Source: Mesotaenium endlicherianum
Taxonomy: Eukaryota; Streptophyta; Zygnematophyceae; Zygnematales; Mesotaeniaceae
Direction: 5' to 3'
DNA length: 47,088 bases
NCBI GenBank assembly: GCA_009602735.1
Contig: WELA01008001.1
Span: forward strand, 60,794-107,881
The translations under genes and the position numbers were made by a program. Shown here piece after piece: positions 1-10,608 of this stretch; the first letter of the stretch is position 1, and every line of letters begins with the position of its first letter. The notes beneath the pieces were generated by a model that was not told the origin of the DNA, made no database searches, and worked only from the letters and a program-made list of their open reading frames with translations.

Positions 1-700
1 GGGGGGGGGACGGGGGGGGGGTGGGCTGACTGAGAAAGGTGGCCCCGTGTGGGGCGCGAGCAGGTGCTTCTGCTTCTGGCCCACCACCCAACACGCTGCG
101 CCGCATTACGCGCACCACCTGCTGCTGCTGCTGCAGCCAGCCCCTCCCCTTCCCTTCCCTTCCCTCCCCTTGCCTTGCCTCCATCTCGCCTCCACCTCCA
201 GCGACAGTTGCTGCTTCTGCCGCTCTGGCGGCACCAGCGTCGGCATCAGCACCGCACCGAGGGAGGGAGCCTGCCTGGGTCTTAGGAGGACAACAGCAGG
301 CGCCGCCCACTCCAGCAGTAGCAGCACCCCTCCCCCCGCTGCCGCTGCCACTCCCCCACCTCTCCAGAGTGCCCTCCTCTGTGCGTGCTGGGGGAGGCCC
401 ACACTGGCTTGTGCTCGCAAGGCACCAGTGCTAGTAGTTGACACTCGCGTAGCAGGGGCACGGGTACTCACCTCCACCCTGCAAGAGGGGGAGGGAGAGG
501 AGGAGAGAGGAGCAGAGGGAGGGACAGGGAGGAAGATGGAGAGGGAGTGAGTGAGAGGAGGTGAGAAGGAGAGAGAGTCTGTGTGCATGTGTGTTTGTGT
601 ATGTGAGAGGGAGAGGGGGGGGGGAGAGAGGGAGGGAAGGAGGGAAGACGAGAGTGAGGTGAATCCATTTTAGTGTTGCACGTGAATGATCACCTGCGTA
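1..700. other. Low-complexity contig edge, no gene
   Basis: The window opens with G homopolymers, followed by CTG/CCT-rich sequence (about 110-380) and a purine-rich GAGG tract (about 484-660). Several frames stay open here only because of the skewed composition; their translations are Pro/Ser/Ala or Leu/Ser strings without domain character. The first ~45 bases resemble the G-run plus 'ggctgac(t/c)gagaa' sequence at about 32718-32745, so the edge may belong to a dispersed repeat. I see no supportable gene. Confidence 0.6.
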
Positions 701-2120
701 AAACATTGGTCAGCATTCTGACCGCAAGTAGAAGTTAAGTTCCACCCATTGTTGATGCCCAAACATGCCTGCGTCCCCAGCTCAGAAGCCATGCGTGACA
801 TTCACACCCATACTTCTGCCTCCTAGTTTACATTTGTGCTTGGCCTTCAATGCTTGCACTAAAAATCATGCAGTAAGGCTTGGGTTTCAGTACCACAGGC
901 TACGGCATTGCAGGAAGCTGCTGGGATTTTAGCAGGTCGAAGGTCTTCAACAGGTTGCAGGTAAAAAGAGAGATTGGAACCACTCTGCAGACCAGCAGAT
1001 GAAGAGCATGGTGAGCTGGCCCCTCAGGCAGTCAGCTGCAGCCACAGAGGGGGCGGGCAGCGTCTGCTGATCTCACCACAGTCCGCCACTTGACGGAGGG
1101 GCACGCTGCCACATGTTTTATCGGGCAGTTCCCCCATATCTGACTGCACGTGCTGGCAGCAGCAGTGGCAGCACACCAAATGACCCACTTTACATAACAA
1201 AGCACACCATTATTTTGTTCCTCAAGCAGGACAGCACGTATATATATCACATGCCTGTATCAAAGAAGTACCACATTTACACCACGCTTGTGCTGATCCT
1301 AGGGCTGGAAAGGTTCATGGCCCACACCAACGCGAGCCATGATCAAAGTATATGGACATGGAAACAACTACACTTGGAGTGCTAAAATGTATGCGACTAA
1401 TACGCTGCTATAGCATCAGCGAGCCCAATCGACTTGCAGCAATGCAGACTGCAAAGACAACCACACGGGTATACTTAAAACATTGGTGGTTGCAGGCTTG
1501 TGCAGATATCGATAAACAACACATACAAAGCTGCACCTCAGATGTTGTAGTATTACGGCAGCACAGTACTGAGATACAAACAAAAAGCTTCATGTATACT
1601 AGCTTGGCTGCAAGTGGATGTGGCAATGCTTCAGGCACCTTCAAGGTGTCGTACCAAAAAGAAGAACACGGTCGAGTAGCGCTTGTGGTAAGTGGAGAGC
1701 CATAGGGAGGTCCGTGGGGTGACGAGCAAGACTTAGTACGGTCACCACTCACGTTGTCAGCGTCGGTTGGCGTCGTTACGATTACGCCAGGGAAGCACAC
1801 TAGGCACTACTGAAGCAATTCTATGAGGCACTACTAGCAAATTTATGTGGCACATATCTTGGCACCACTTTCTAACTTTCACTTGCCTCAAATAATCTAG
1901 GCGTCACAGCCACTGAGGCCAATTGATTCACCTCCGATTGAATCAGGTTCTTTGGAAGCAGGGAACAAGTTCATAGGCTCTTTGGACGCCTTTAAAGCCT
2001 CATTTGAGATCTGGAGATCCTCTTCATAGACATCGCAGTGCTCTATATGGCTTTTGCTTGCTGATAAGTTGTTGATAAGTTGTCGAGGGAGTGGACCAGG
2101 TTAATCTGGTGTAGATTGAA
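701..2120. other. Intergenic or intronic stretch with no recognised gene
   Basis: This is mixed-composition sequence. Open frames of about 90-130 codons exist on both strands (for example near 1352-1705 and 1408-1800), but they overlap one another and show no recognisable motif. It may be upstream or intronic sequence of the F-box/LRR gene whose exons start further right. Nothing firm can be called. Confidence 0.5.
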
Positions 2121-2158
2121 ATGGAGTATGTGGAAAAGCTCAATGAGGTTAAAGCTGA

Positions 2159-2392
2159 TCAGAGAAATATTTTGAACTTGAGCAGCGGAGATTCATAACT
2201 AAAGTTTTAGCAATGATGCACGATCAGAAAAGTAGCTTGCAAATGCATTTTGATAATTCTTTCAATGAGCTTCAGCAGGAGTATCACAAATGCCAGGCTA
2301 CATCATCTCACGGGCACGCTGACACATTGGGATTTGTTCCCAAAACTACTGCTGCTGGGCATTCACAAATTGGGTTGGAAGGACTATCCAAG
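2159..2392 (+). CDS. Probable 5' exon of the disrupted F-box/LRR gene (copy A)
   Basis: An open frame runs from just after a TGA at 2156-2158 to a strong donor, AAG|GTAAGA, at 2393. The predicted peptide (about 78 residues) is rich in Glu, Gln, Lys and Met and looks helical in its first half (for example MMHDQKSSLQMHFDNSFNEL). It ends in phase 0, matching the next proposed exon at 2790 across a 398-bp intron. A second open frame just upstream (ATG at 2121, MEYVEKLNEVKADQ) is coding-like but in another frame, so an upstream splice or a frameshift is possible. I do not recognise the domain; its assignment to the F-box gene rests on splice phase and position. Confidence 0.4.
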
Positions 2393-2789
2393 GTAAGAGG
2401 AAACTTGTGGTGGGTGTAATTTTCCACCGCACTCAATCTACATGTTCATGTAGTATGCTGTTAACTTTCTTATCAAGCTACCATGACTACTAAAGTTTCT
2501 GTCACTCCATCCATTGCCATTTTTCATAAAATGTGGAACAATTGGTGCCGGCAATATCTGGTATAGTGCAGTATTCGAAATGGTGGGCGTCCACTTAAAA
2601 TATTACTGTTATACAAGAACAGAGTGAATTTCATCAGCCTGGAGGCTCTAGCCTTCTTTCTGATTGAGCAGTATATAACGCAAGTAGAATATCTCAATCC
2701 CGTGCAACGTTCACTGTGAACTTCTCGCTACTCATCTGCTCTTTGAAGTCGAGCTTAGCTGGTGTTTTTTTCCCTGTTAAACTGAGCAG

Positions 2790-2846
2790 GGAAGCTCCAA
2801 AAAGGCAAGAGCATCAAGGAGCATCTTGGATCTGCCGGTGGGCCTA
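2790..2846 (+). pseudogene. F-box gene exon, left half, cut by the transposon
   Basis: A pyrimidine-rich tract and CAG (3' splice site at 2787-2789) precede GGA at 2790. The following 19 codons end in LDLPVGL directly at the left end of the CACTA-like element. The frame resumes at 26531 on the other side of the element with LEHILRLA and, about 20 residues later, LVKCISSVCTRWRDVV. Joined across one TA this gives LPVGLLEHIL, which fits the start of an F-box (LPxxLLxxIL). F-box proteins are the substrate adaptors of SCF ubiquitin ligases. The insertion breaks the gene inside this domain. Confidence 0.65.
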
Positions 2847-2863
2847 CACAGTAGAAATACAAC
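2847..2863 (+). repeat. Left terminal inverted repeat of the CACTA-like element
   Basis: The sequence is CACAGTAGAAATACAAC. It differs from the complement of the right end only at positions 4 and 5. The outer base triplet CAC is conserved, as expected for a CACTA terminus. The adjoining flank ends in CCTA. Confidence 0.7.
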
Positions 2864-2865
2864 CG

Positions 2866-3160
2866 GGAAAATGGCAAAAAAACGCGCGTGGCACCGAAAT
2901 GGCCCGCTCAAAAAGTGTTCGCCATCGTTTCCAAAGTCGGGCACCGCTTGGCAATCGTTCGAAGTACTTGGCACCTGGTATGGCACACAAATGACATAAA
3001 TGGCCGATTGAACCTCGTGGCATCCATTCGTGGCTCCAAAAAAATATGGCAGACGGGTGCCAAGCGCTGCCACGCGAAAACCTTAATGGCGTCGACATCC
3101 TACCTGGTGCCATTCTGTCTGCTTCGTCAGCCCCAAAAGTGGCATGCGAACAAGCGCTCC
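2866..3160 (+). repeat. Left subterminal repeats of the CACTA-like element
   Basis: Roughly a dozen copies of a short motif of the form (A)AATGGC(A/C) or TGGCA(C/T) occur in both orientations, for example AAAATGGCA near 2868, GTGGCACCGAAATGGC near 2889, TGGCACC near 2972 and GTGGCATGCG near 3139. In En/Spm elements such subterminal motifs are binding sites for the TnpA protein. The same vocabulary recurs at the right end. Confidence 0.6.
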
Positions 3161-3191
3161 ATTTTTCGCTAAGTGTCTAATTTTCTGGAAT

Positions 3192-3251
3192 ATTCACTCA
3201 CTCAACTTGCAGTCAGTCAACATTCACTCACTTAACTTGCAGTCAGTCAAC
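3192..3251 (+). repeat. Two-copy 30-bp tandem repeat
   Basis: A unit containing ATTCACTCACTCAACTTGCA and AGTCAGTCAAC is present twice in a row with one difference (ctcaac versus cttaac). It sits between the left subterminal repeats and the transposase gene. Confidence 0.75.
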
Positions 3252-4434
3252 ATCAATTTACATGTATCTGCTAAACATCATCTCACTGTCTTGTTTAATT
3301 CCATCGAGCTGTACCCATCTATTCCCATCAGTTCTCGTCATCTATTGCCATCAATTCTCGTCAGACACCTTCGTAATTAACGGAGTCGCAGTCATTTATT
3401 CAGAGCGTCATGCACAGGTCATGACAGCCATATGAGCACAAAACGTTCGTTGCCGACAAGCTTTATGCTTTCTAGCGCGCTCACTTACAAGGTACGTTGG
3501 CTCGGACTTCCCACAGTGTCCCGTTTCTCGTCGCACTCTGTGTCCTCCCGTGCCTTTCAACAAGCGCAGGTAGCCGGCCATATCCTATACCCACCAATTT
3601 GATAATGTTCCGACATGAATTCGTCCAAAATTGAGTGCTTTGCGCACCGTTCGAACTTATATAACGAACCTTAACACGGCTGAGACATCAATAGAAGCGG
3701 AGACAGGCAGTTTAGAAGGAAGAGGGAGTGGGAAGGTAGAGGGTGAAGGGGGAAACTCAGTAAGGGGGAGGAGCACGAGGGAGAGAAAGCAAAAGATGCT
3801 GGTAGGCTTCTGCCGAGCAAGTACTTGGCCAGAGACACCGGCAGAAGCAAAGCCAAATATGCCAGCCGCCTTCTTTCAAACGCAACAGAAAAGCAGGGAG
3901 GACACACGTAGCAGGCCCTCCGTTGGACCTGCAGGGATGCAGCTGCACAGGTGACAGGTTGAAATAAACCACCCACTTGTTGGCCTATATAGGCAGACTA
4001 TGTGGCCTTCAACATCACACCCACCTTCCCCCTTCCCCCCGCATCCCTGCATGCTCTCCCGCTCGGCCGCGGCCCCCTTCTCCCTTCCTCTCAACTTCCC
4101 CACCCTCTGCTCCTTCGGTCAACTCACATACGCCGTCAGAGAAAAGTAACCTTGCTTACCTTCCTTTCTCTCTTCCCTCCCATTTCTCGCTCTCTCTCCC
4201 TTCCTGCACAAAATATCCTTTTGCCAAGCAATGTCAACAAAGTTAAATCACTGTATCTGTCACAGTCTTCCCTCGCGCTGCCTTTGCTCTTCCGTCGCAA
4301 ATCGTCAGTTAAATTGTACTGCAGATACCAGCCTTTCAATAACCTTCTGACGTAGGGCAAACACACAGCATTGTGAAAGTTCAACATGTGAGGAGAGCAA
4401 GGCCTACAAGAACGTTCTGCCGCGTGTTGAAACN
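3252..4434 (+). other. Upstream region of the transposase gene
   Basis: No gene is supportable here. The stretch contains TATA-like motifs (TATATAA near 3658 and CTATATAGG near 3984) and a CT-rich tract (about 4160-4210), plausible as promoter and 5' leader of the plus-strand gene that begins at 4435. An N at 4434 lies directly before the ATG, so the leader and start context cross a contig join. Confidence 0.35.
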
Positions 4435-4695
4435 ATGTCCGCTTCTGTGACCCGTGCTGCAGTCGCCACTATGTTGAAGAGACGGAGAACAACTCGTTGT
4501 CGTACCTGCGCCTTATGCGGCCGTTCTATTGATAATGCAACCAGAGCTCTACTAGAGAGACACATGGCAGAGGCTCATCCCTTCAGCTACTTCTGCCAAC
4601 TCTGTCGAAAGCCCTTTCTCTCAGTAAGGAGCGCACAACGGCATGGGTCTAGGTGCCGACTACGACAGGCCGTAACAGGCAGCAACTCTTTGAAG
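4435..4695 (+). CDS. Transposase gene, exon 1: paired zinc fingers
   Basis: The 87-codon exon begins with ATG immediately after an N and ends at a good donor, AAG|GTAAGA, in phase 0. It encodes a basic N-terminus followed by two Cys/His modules: C25-x2-C28-x14-H43-x4-H48 and C54-x2-C57-x12-H70-x3-C74. Such fingers probably bind DNA or another protein. N-terminal C2H2-like modules are common in CACTA/Plavaka-type transposases. Because the start touches a contig join, the true N-terminus could lie further upstream. Confidence 0.6.
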
Positions 4696-4819
4696 GTAAG
4701 AATGCAACTACAGCTCATGACGTATGTCTTTTTGGTGTCTCTTGGGTGGGGGTTGTTTGTGTCAGCTTTGGGTTGAAGCTAGGTTTAGGTGTCCATTTAA
4801 GATGGCGTTGATCATTCTT

Positions 4820-4980
4820 TGGCACTTGCGCGCGCGTGCCTGCATGTGCGTGCGTGTGTATGCACATGTGTGCGTGTGTGTGCGCCCGTGTGCGAGTGTG
4901 TGTGGGTGATTGTGGGAGCGCGCCTGCAAGCATGTACATGCCGTGTGCCCGCGCGTGCGCAAGTGTGGAAATGTGCCAGG
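4820..4980 (+). repeat. GT/GC-rich simple repeat in transposase intron
   Basis: Degenerate (TG)n and GCGTGTG tracts fill this part of intron 1. Long open frames across it on both strands are composition artefacts. Confidence 0.6.
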
Positions 4981-5019
4981 TGTTCTCATCCTTTTCCCGC
5001 CAAAACTCATGCATGGCAG

Positions 5020-5106
5020 GTGCTCAAGGAGGGCACTAATCTGACACGTGTCGGATGGGGCGCGCAAATGGCGGTTCCGAACGAGGCCTTCGCTACTGCC
5101 GAGAAG
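5020..5106 (+). CDS. Transposase gene, candidate small exon 2
   Basis: A 29-codon open segment lies between a 3' splice site (GCATGGCAG|GTG) and a donor (GAGAAG|GTACCC). It is phase 0 at both ends, matching the phase-0 end of exon 1 and phase-0 start of exon 3. The peptide begins VLKEGTNLTRVGWGAQ. The surrounding sequence is GT-rich simple DNA, so this non-repetitive open segment stands out. No domain is recognised. Confidence 0.4.
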
Positions 5107-5439
5107 GTACCCTCCAGCTCGAGCCCATCTGAAGAGGACGTTCTTGCCCGCCTGCCTGCCTCGCTTATGTGCGACGATTTCCTGCACACTAGCACGCGTG
5201 TGTATGCGCGCACACAAAGATGCAGATAAAGCCCTCAACCTAAGTGGTGTATGCGAGCGTGGTGTGCGACACCCACGGGTCCACGCGCATGCGTGCATGA
5301 AGGTATCACATTCCGGCGGTGCGCGTTCTTGCGTTGTCGAGCGCGCGTGTGAGCCATCGAGCGTGTGCACACGCACTTTCACGCTCCGGGGGTTGGTGTG
5401 TCTGCGCATTTGCATGGGCATGCGCGTGTGAGTCGTGAG

Positions 5440-5905
5440 CGTGGTTTGTGACCCCCGGCGGGTCCACGTGCACGCGTGCGTCCAGGTTCTAGGCTCTGGC
5501 GTGTGCGCGCCCTTGCGCGGGCGAGCGCGCGCACGTCCGTGTCTTCGTCAGCGTCCAGATTTTAGGGTCTGGCGCGTGCGCGCTCTTGCGTGGGCGAGGG
5601 CGCGTGTGCGTCTCCGAGCGTGTCGAGGGTTTGGGGTCCGGCGCACGCGCGCCCTTGCGTGGGCGAGCGGCGTGTGCGTCTCCGAGAGCGTCCAGTTTTT
5701 AGGGTCTGGCGCGCGTTCGCCCTCGCGTGGGCGAGCGCGTCTCCAAGCGTGTTGAGGCTTTGGGGTCTGGCACGAGCGCGCCCTTGCGTGGGCGAGCGCG
5801 CCCTTGCGTGGGCGAGCGCGCGCGCATGTCTCCGAGAGGGTCCACTTTGTAGGGCCTGCCGTGTGCGCGCCCTTGCATGGGCAAGCGTGCGCGCCTATCT
5901 CCAAG
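5440..5905 (+). repeat. Minisatellite block 1 (~69-bp unit), intronic
   Basis: About six to seven degenerate tandem units contain the core CCCTTGCGTGGGCGAGCGCG followed by a TCTCCGAG...GTCCAGTTTTTAGGGTCTGG segment. Core-to-core spacing is about 68-74 bp, with one short internal duplication near 5788-5815. The block lies in the intron before transposase exon 3, with the TGCGTGGGCGAG strand as the sense strand. Confidence 0.75.
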
Positions 5906-6026
5906 CGCGTGATCAACAGCCACTGTTGCAAGGTTGTCGTGCCATGTTTCTTAGTTTGAGTCAGCATGTGGCACGCGTGCTCTTATTGACTCCACGTTTG
6001 TTTGCTCGTGTCGTCGCTTCGTGCAG

Positions 6027-7344
6027 GAGCTTGGTTGTCACAATGAACGCCCTTCCGAGGCAGCATTTCATGATGACTACGATGAACAAGACGGGGACAG
6101 CTCCCGAGAGGGTGGGGAGGACGGGAGGTCACCACGTGACAGCGAGGACGGCAACGGGGAGGATGCTAGGGCTCAAGGAACCGACTACGTCAAAGACGAG
6201 GATGAGTTGCATGATGGTGGGGCTTCATCACGTAGCGATGACGGTGAAAGCAACAGCAGTAGTTCCGACGGAGTCAGCCGAGGAGCCTCATCACCTAGTG
6301 ATGACGATGACAGCAGCAGCGGTACTTCCGACGGACTTAGCAGGGGGGCCTCATCACCTAGTGATGACGACGAAAGCGACAGCACTAGTTCCGATGGACT
6401 TAGTCAAAGGGGCAACTCGCCACCTTCAAGTGGTGGTGATAGTGATGAAGACGGCGGTGGACGTAGTGCAGACAGCGCAAACAGCGGCAGGCCACCATTC
6501 AAAGAAAGGGGTGAGCCTTACAGTCGGCCAGGTGTCGTATATGGCAGGCTCCGTAGTTTCAGCTTCGCCTCGGAGTTCTTTCTTCACCTACTCATGAATC
6601 CTTCGTCGAGGCGTGGTACATATCATGACATGGAAATAAACCGCCACCCTAGGTACTCCCACGTCGAGTGGTTGCGTGACAATTCCCATGAGAGGAAAAA
6701 TGCATTGGAGCACTATTTGGGCAAGCTAGGGATACAGGAGCACACATTGGACACGGGACAACGGATCTGGTACAGGAGGATACGGGATCACCTTCAGCGG
6801 CTCTTGGGGAACCTCGAAAAGGCAAAGCAGGTCCACTACAAGCCGGAGGCTCCAATCAAACGGGAAGATTACGGCCCCCTATAACGCGCCCTTTGTCACC
6901 GACAACGAGTTTTTGATGGAGCGGGGAGTGGAGGTCCGGGATGCCGCTGGGGACTCGTCTTGGCTAGCTGTCGGCGACTTCTTCTGGTTGGAATGGCTGG
7001 AGGAAGATGGATACGACAGAGGCCCCTCCGTGATTGCGAGACTGCTTCGGGTTCTCTGGTCTGATGTGACCAGCGGAGGATCCCCACGCGCTCTCCTCAA
7101 GTGCGAGCGGTACATCATGATGGAGCATGTGGGGCCTCACTTGGATCCTTCTCTGCGAAGGAGCTCAGATGAAGTGGTGTACTGGAAACCGTTTGAGGCC
7201 AGTGCGGACAGGTTCCGGGAGCACTGTGCTGTCCTGTCCTTCGAGGACTGGCAGCGGGCGGCTCTCCGGGAGCCTGGGTGTATGCACAAGCAGGACAGGT
7301 TCACGATGGCAAACATACGTTCTTCTGCCGTCTTCGTGTCTCCG
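6027..7344 (+). CDS. Transposase gene, exon 3: acidic linker and BAH-like part, one frame break
   Basis: A 3' splice site (CTTCGTGCAG) precedes GAG at 6027, phase 0. The first ~150 codons are Asp/Glu/Ser-rich with three repeats of the type SSPSDDD-S, probably a disordered linker. A folded basic stretch follows (about 6520-6875). The frame then breaks at a CCCCC run (6874-6879): the frame from 6027 stops at 6882-6884, while the next frame stays open (through YNAPFVTDNEFLM) to 7344. A 1-base error or mutation in the homopolymer is the simplest cause; a short intron from CAG|GTCCAC near 6831 is an alternative. The second part (VGDFFWLEW ... RLLRVLWSDV) resembles a BAH module by pattern only. It ends at TCTCCG|GTGAGG. 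Confidence 0.55.
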
Positions 7345-7445
7345 GTGAGGTCCAAGACAATCCCACGGGAAGATATGTTCTCGTAGAACCTATTCCTCGG
7401 GCGCAGTTGGCCCCCCCTCAGCTTCCAAGTATTCACAATCCCCAG
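7345..7445 (+). other. Short intron within the transposase core
   Basis: The frames before and after this stretch differ, but a GTGAGG donor at 7345 and in-phase CAG acceptors ending at 7406, 7421 or 7445 explain the change by splicing. With the 7445 site the intron is 101 bp and joins ...VFVSP to GLMVVNLVLAVFIDDF. I therefore do not call a frameshift here. Confidence 0.5.
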
Positions 7446-8893
7446 GGCCTCATGGTGGTGAATCTCGTCCTGGCCGTCTTCATAGACGACTTCCGTACTC
7501 GCAAAACAGGTAGCCAAGCATTGGGGGGGGTCTATTGGAGGCTTGCTTCCTTGGAGCCTAGCGTGGCACGACGAGCAGACTCCGTCAACCATGTCATGTT
7601 CATCCCACAACATGTGGCACAGGACGACGCTATAAGGCTCATGGTGCGGTTGGACCTCCTGCCTCTGGCCCGAGGTGTTCCCATGTACTTTGCGGCCGTA
7701 GACAAGTATGTGCTGGTTTGCGCCAAGCCCTTCTTTGTCCAGGACCTGATGCAAAGAGTGAAGACAATGAAGGCGATGGGGATCGGGGCGCACAGGCCTT
7801 GTCCCAATTGCATCGTCACGTCTAGAGGGCAGGAGCATGAGCTGGGACAGTGGGACGCTGTTGCAGAGGCGAGAAGTGAGCAGGCCGCCCGAGACTTCGT
7901 CCTCGAGGCCGAAAGGATGAGTGATGCAGAACTCAAGAACAGGATGCGGGAGACAGGTTACACGCGGGATGGCAGCCCCCTCACAGCTCTTCCTGGCTAC
8001 GACAGGCAGACGGACAATCCTCCAGACATCTTCCACGTGCTTGGCATCGGTCTCCCCAAACTACTGGTGAGATATACAAAAGTGCTGCTGTCCGTGCCCG
8101 AGCAGAAGATGTTTGATTCTCGTGTCGCCTCGTTCAAGTTCCCACGCGGAGTTCTTAGAGTATGGCAACCTATCGTGCACGTAGATTCCAGAATTGGAAT
8201 GCAGATGTTGCGCTTGGTTAGGTTTGTGCCTCTCCTTATCCAACCATTCTGCAATTATCGCAATCAAAGGACCCTGTCGGCTCGCAAAGCAGGAGAGCGA
8301 CGCACGCTGTTTGTTTTGTGGAAAGCTTTGGTAAAACTGATCAATTGTGCCTTGGAGCACCACACGACTCCCGAACACAGAGTTAGATTTCTGACACTTG
8401 CACGAGATTTTCGCACGCGCTTTGCAAACGCGTGGCCAAGGGTAGGCAACGCCTTGAATGCAGAGAATCACAACATGCATGTACTCATGCATTTGCCGCA
8501 GTTCATGGAGAACCTGGGTCCTCCCATGCACTATTCGGCTCAGGAGTTCGAGTCGTGCCACAAGTTTGTGAAAGAGAACATAGCGAAGACTAGTGGCTCG
8601 GTAGCAGGCGTGATGGACAAGTGGGCCCTGATTCGCGGAGAGGCGAGGGCAAGTGCAAGAGCATGTGTCATAGACAAGGACAGGAGCGTGATCAACCGGT
8701 TAGAGATGTCCTTAGGTGGTGCTGTCGCCCTCGCATGTGATGCTGTTGCATCCATGTTTGACAAGGGGCAACAAGGACACAAGGCGTGCGAAGTGCACTG
8801 TATGTGTGGGGAAGGGACCGTGGACGTCAAGTACCAGAAGTCGAGCAAGAAGACGAACAAGGTGCGAACCAGCTTTGGCGGCATCCCATCAAA
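7446..8893 (+). CDS. Transposase gene, exon 4: CACTA/Plavaka-like core
   Basis: This 1.45-kb exon carries the hallmarks of the CACTA/Plavaka transposase family, seen by pattern: an early acidic motif in VLAVFIDDF with a following tract like the 'CDDTSGN' region; a CPNC pair after GIGAHRP; a PPDIFHVLGIGLPKLL segment matching the family's 'P-x-LHxxxLGxxK' motif; and near the end VLMHLPQFMENLGPPMHYSAQ followed by EFESCHKFVKE, the family's 'H-x-x-HLP...GP...E-x-FE...K' pattern. The enzyme would cut and join the element ends in the nucleus. The exon ends AA|GTAAGT, phase 2. The reading frame is intact across about 482 codons. Confidence 0.65.
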
Positions 8894-9219
8894 GTAAGTA
8901 CTCTTGCTATTCTTGCAAGCTTTGCATTTTTGGGGCGTATGTACAATATGCTTGTACTTGTTTCTATACATTTGTCTCTTGCGCGCGTGTCCATATTTGC
9001 GTGGTCGTCGACGTGCGCGGATTTGCACGCCTGCATGCATGTGTGTGTATAGGCTTGCAAGTGCAAGTGTCTGCATTGTCACGTGCATGCATTGCTGTTG
9101 AAATCGGGGGCTGCAATGAAAGGGTGAGAGTGGAGAGGGTCAGGTACGTACGTTCGCGTGTGTGTTTTCCATCCTTGTGTGTGCGCCTGGCCGCATCCAC
9201 GTGCGCACATTTGACAAGG
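8894..9219 (+). other. Start of the 7.9-kb last transposase intron
   Basis: The GTAAGT donor is at 8894-8899. GT-rich simple sequence with TGCATGCATGTGTGTG-like tracts follows, before minisatellite block 2. The intron would run to 16796 and holds the minisatellite and the nested retrotransposon. Confidence 0.5.
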
Positions 9220-9864
9220 TTTGAGGTTCAGCTGCGTGCGCGCCTTTGCACGGGCGAGTGTGGTGTGTGGGCTCGGGCGAGTCCACGCACGCAAAGGTGT
9301 CAACGTATCAAAGTCTGGCGCGTGCGCGCCCTTGCGTGGGCGAGCGCGCGTGCGTGTCTCCGCGAGCGCCCAATTTTTAGGGTCTGGCGCATGCGCGCCC
9401 TTGCGTGGGCGAGCGCGCGCGTGTGTCTCCAAGCTTGTTGAGGGTTTGGGGTCTGGCGCGTGCGCGCCCTTGCGTGGGCGAGCGCGCGTGCGTGTCTCCG
9501 TGAGCATCCAGTTTGTAAGGTCTGGCGCGTGCGCGCTTTTGCGTGGGCGAGCGCGCGTGCGTGTCTTCACGAGCGTCTATTTTTTAGGGTCTGGTGCGTG
9601 CGCGCCCTAGCGTAGGCGAGCACGCGTGTGTCTTCGAGCGTGTCGAGGGGTTGGGTTCTGGCGCGTCTTCGTGAGCGTCCAGTTTTTATTTAGAGTCTGG
9701 CGCGCGCGCGCCCTTGCGTGGGCGAGCGCGCGTGCGTGTCTCCGAGAAGGTCCAGTTTTTCAGGTCTGGCGCGCGGCGCGCGCTTGCGTGGGCGAGCGTG
9801 CGTGCGCATCTGCGAGCGTGTCGTGGGTTTGGATCTGGCGCGCGCGCGCCCTTGCGTGGGCGAG
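9220..9864 (+). repeat. Minisatellite block 2, left part (~69-bp unit)
   Basis: Nine or so units contain GCGCGCCCTTGCGTGGGCGA; successive cores lie near 9331, 9400, 9469, 9538 and 9607, a spacing of 69 bp. The array is interrupted at 9865 by the Ty3 element and resumes at 16008 in the same orientation. Confidence 0.8.
9860..9864. repeat. Target-site duplication GCGAG (left)
   Basis: GCGAG directly abuts the LTR start and is repeated at 16008-16012 after the other LTR. A 5-bp duplication is typical of Ty3-type integration. The same pentamer is part of every minisatellite core, so its presence on both sides is also what an insertion into this array would give. Confidence 0.85.
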
Positions 9865-10608
9865 TGAAAGGGGCAAAGTGCCCTAGTGGAAGCGTAGTGA
9901 CTCACGAGGAAAGGAACTAGTTGCCATCATACTAGAGAGTGCAGCGGCATATCACTAACAAAGCTTAGGAACATTACTCAACATTTTGAGTAGCAAGAAA
10001 CTGCTCACAAATGATGTAGGATGAAAGGCCTTGTCATTACAAACCCGTAGAAATTTACAGAAGTGAAAACTGATAAGAAACAAAGAAGTTATGCCTATTT
10101 ATAATTTTCTGCCTAAGTTCTCCTCCCTAGGAGGAAGCTACGGATTTTCCTAAGTGTTCGTCAAATCGTCCCTTCCAGAATATTCGTGACTAAGCCAGAT
10201 CAGTCTAATCTGACGTGTCGGGCCGAATTGACTTCCACATACATGCATCGACATTACTAGAATATTCTATCTTAGACGCGCTAGGCTAAACCGAAACTTG
10301 TAGGTAAATCGACCTAGTCGGCACTCCGCGTCAGCCGAACTTACGTGAAGGTTCGAGTTCATTCTAACGGGCCAGATCGCTCGACGCTGTCGGTCAATCC
10401 GACGGTCGCGCTCACCGCGAATTAAGGACAGTCGTCAACCGACCTCAAAACTAATTAAACTTCGGAAATCCATAACTCTCTCAATACTTGACCAAATTCG
10501 ATGAACTTTATATCAAAATGACCACAAAAATGCACTCTACACTACTATACAATCAAAACATACTTTCATGAAACTCAAAAATGCACTTTATAAACCTATG
10601 ACCTTACA
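9865..10608 (-). repeat. 3' LTR of the chromovirus
   Basis: 744 bp, starting TGAAAGGGGCAAAG and ending CCTTACA on the plus strand. It is the 3' LTR relative to the minus-strand element. It differs from the other LTR by scattered substitutions only; no indels were seen. The last 13 bases contain the end of the pol frame. Confidence 0.92.

Noticed and set aside
1408..1800. 130-codon minus-strand frame
   Set aside because: Overlaps a plus-strand frame of similar length, with no motif or splice support on either strand.
3192..3251. CRISPR-like or attachment-site direct repeats
   Set aside because: Two adjacent units without spacers, in a eukaryotic transposon context.
5590..6597. Long plus-strand open frame across minisatellite block 1 into exon 3
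   Set aside because: It is repeat-driven in its first half and lies out of frame with the exon 3 coding sequence; the acidic frame from 6027 is the coding-like one.
7278..7445. Second frameshift in the transposase
   Set aside because: A GTGAGG donor and in-phase CAG acceptors explain the frame change as a short intron.
9079..9570. Arg/Ala/Pro-rich minus-strand frames in minisatellite block 2 (also 15995-16848)
   Set aside because: The peptide repeats only mirror the 69-bp DNA unit; no codon-level sign of selection and no start or splice context.
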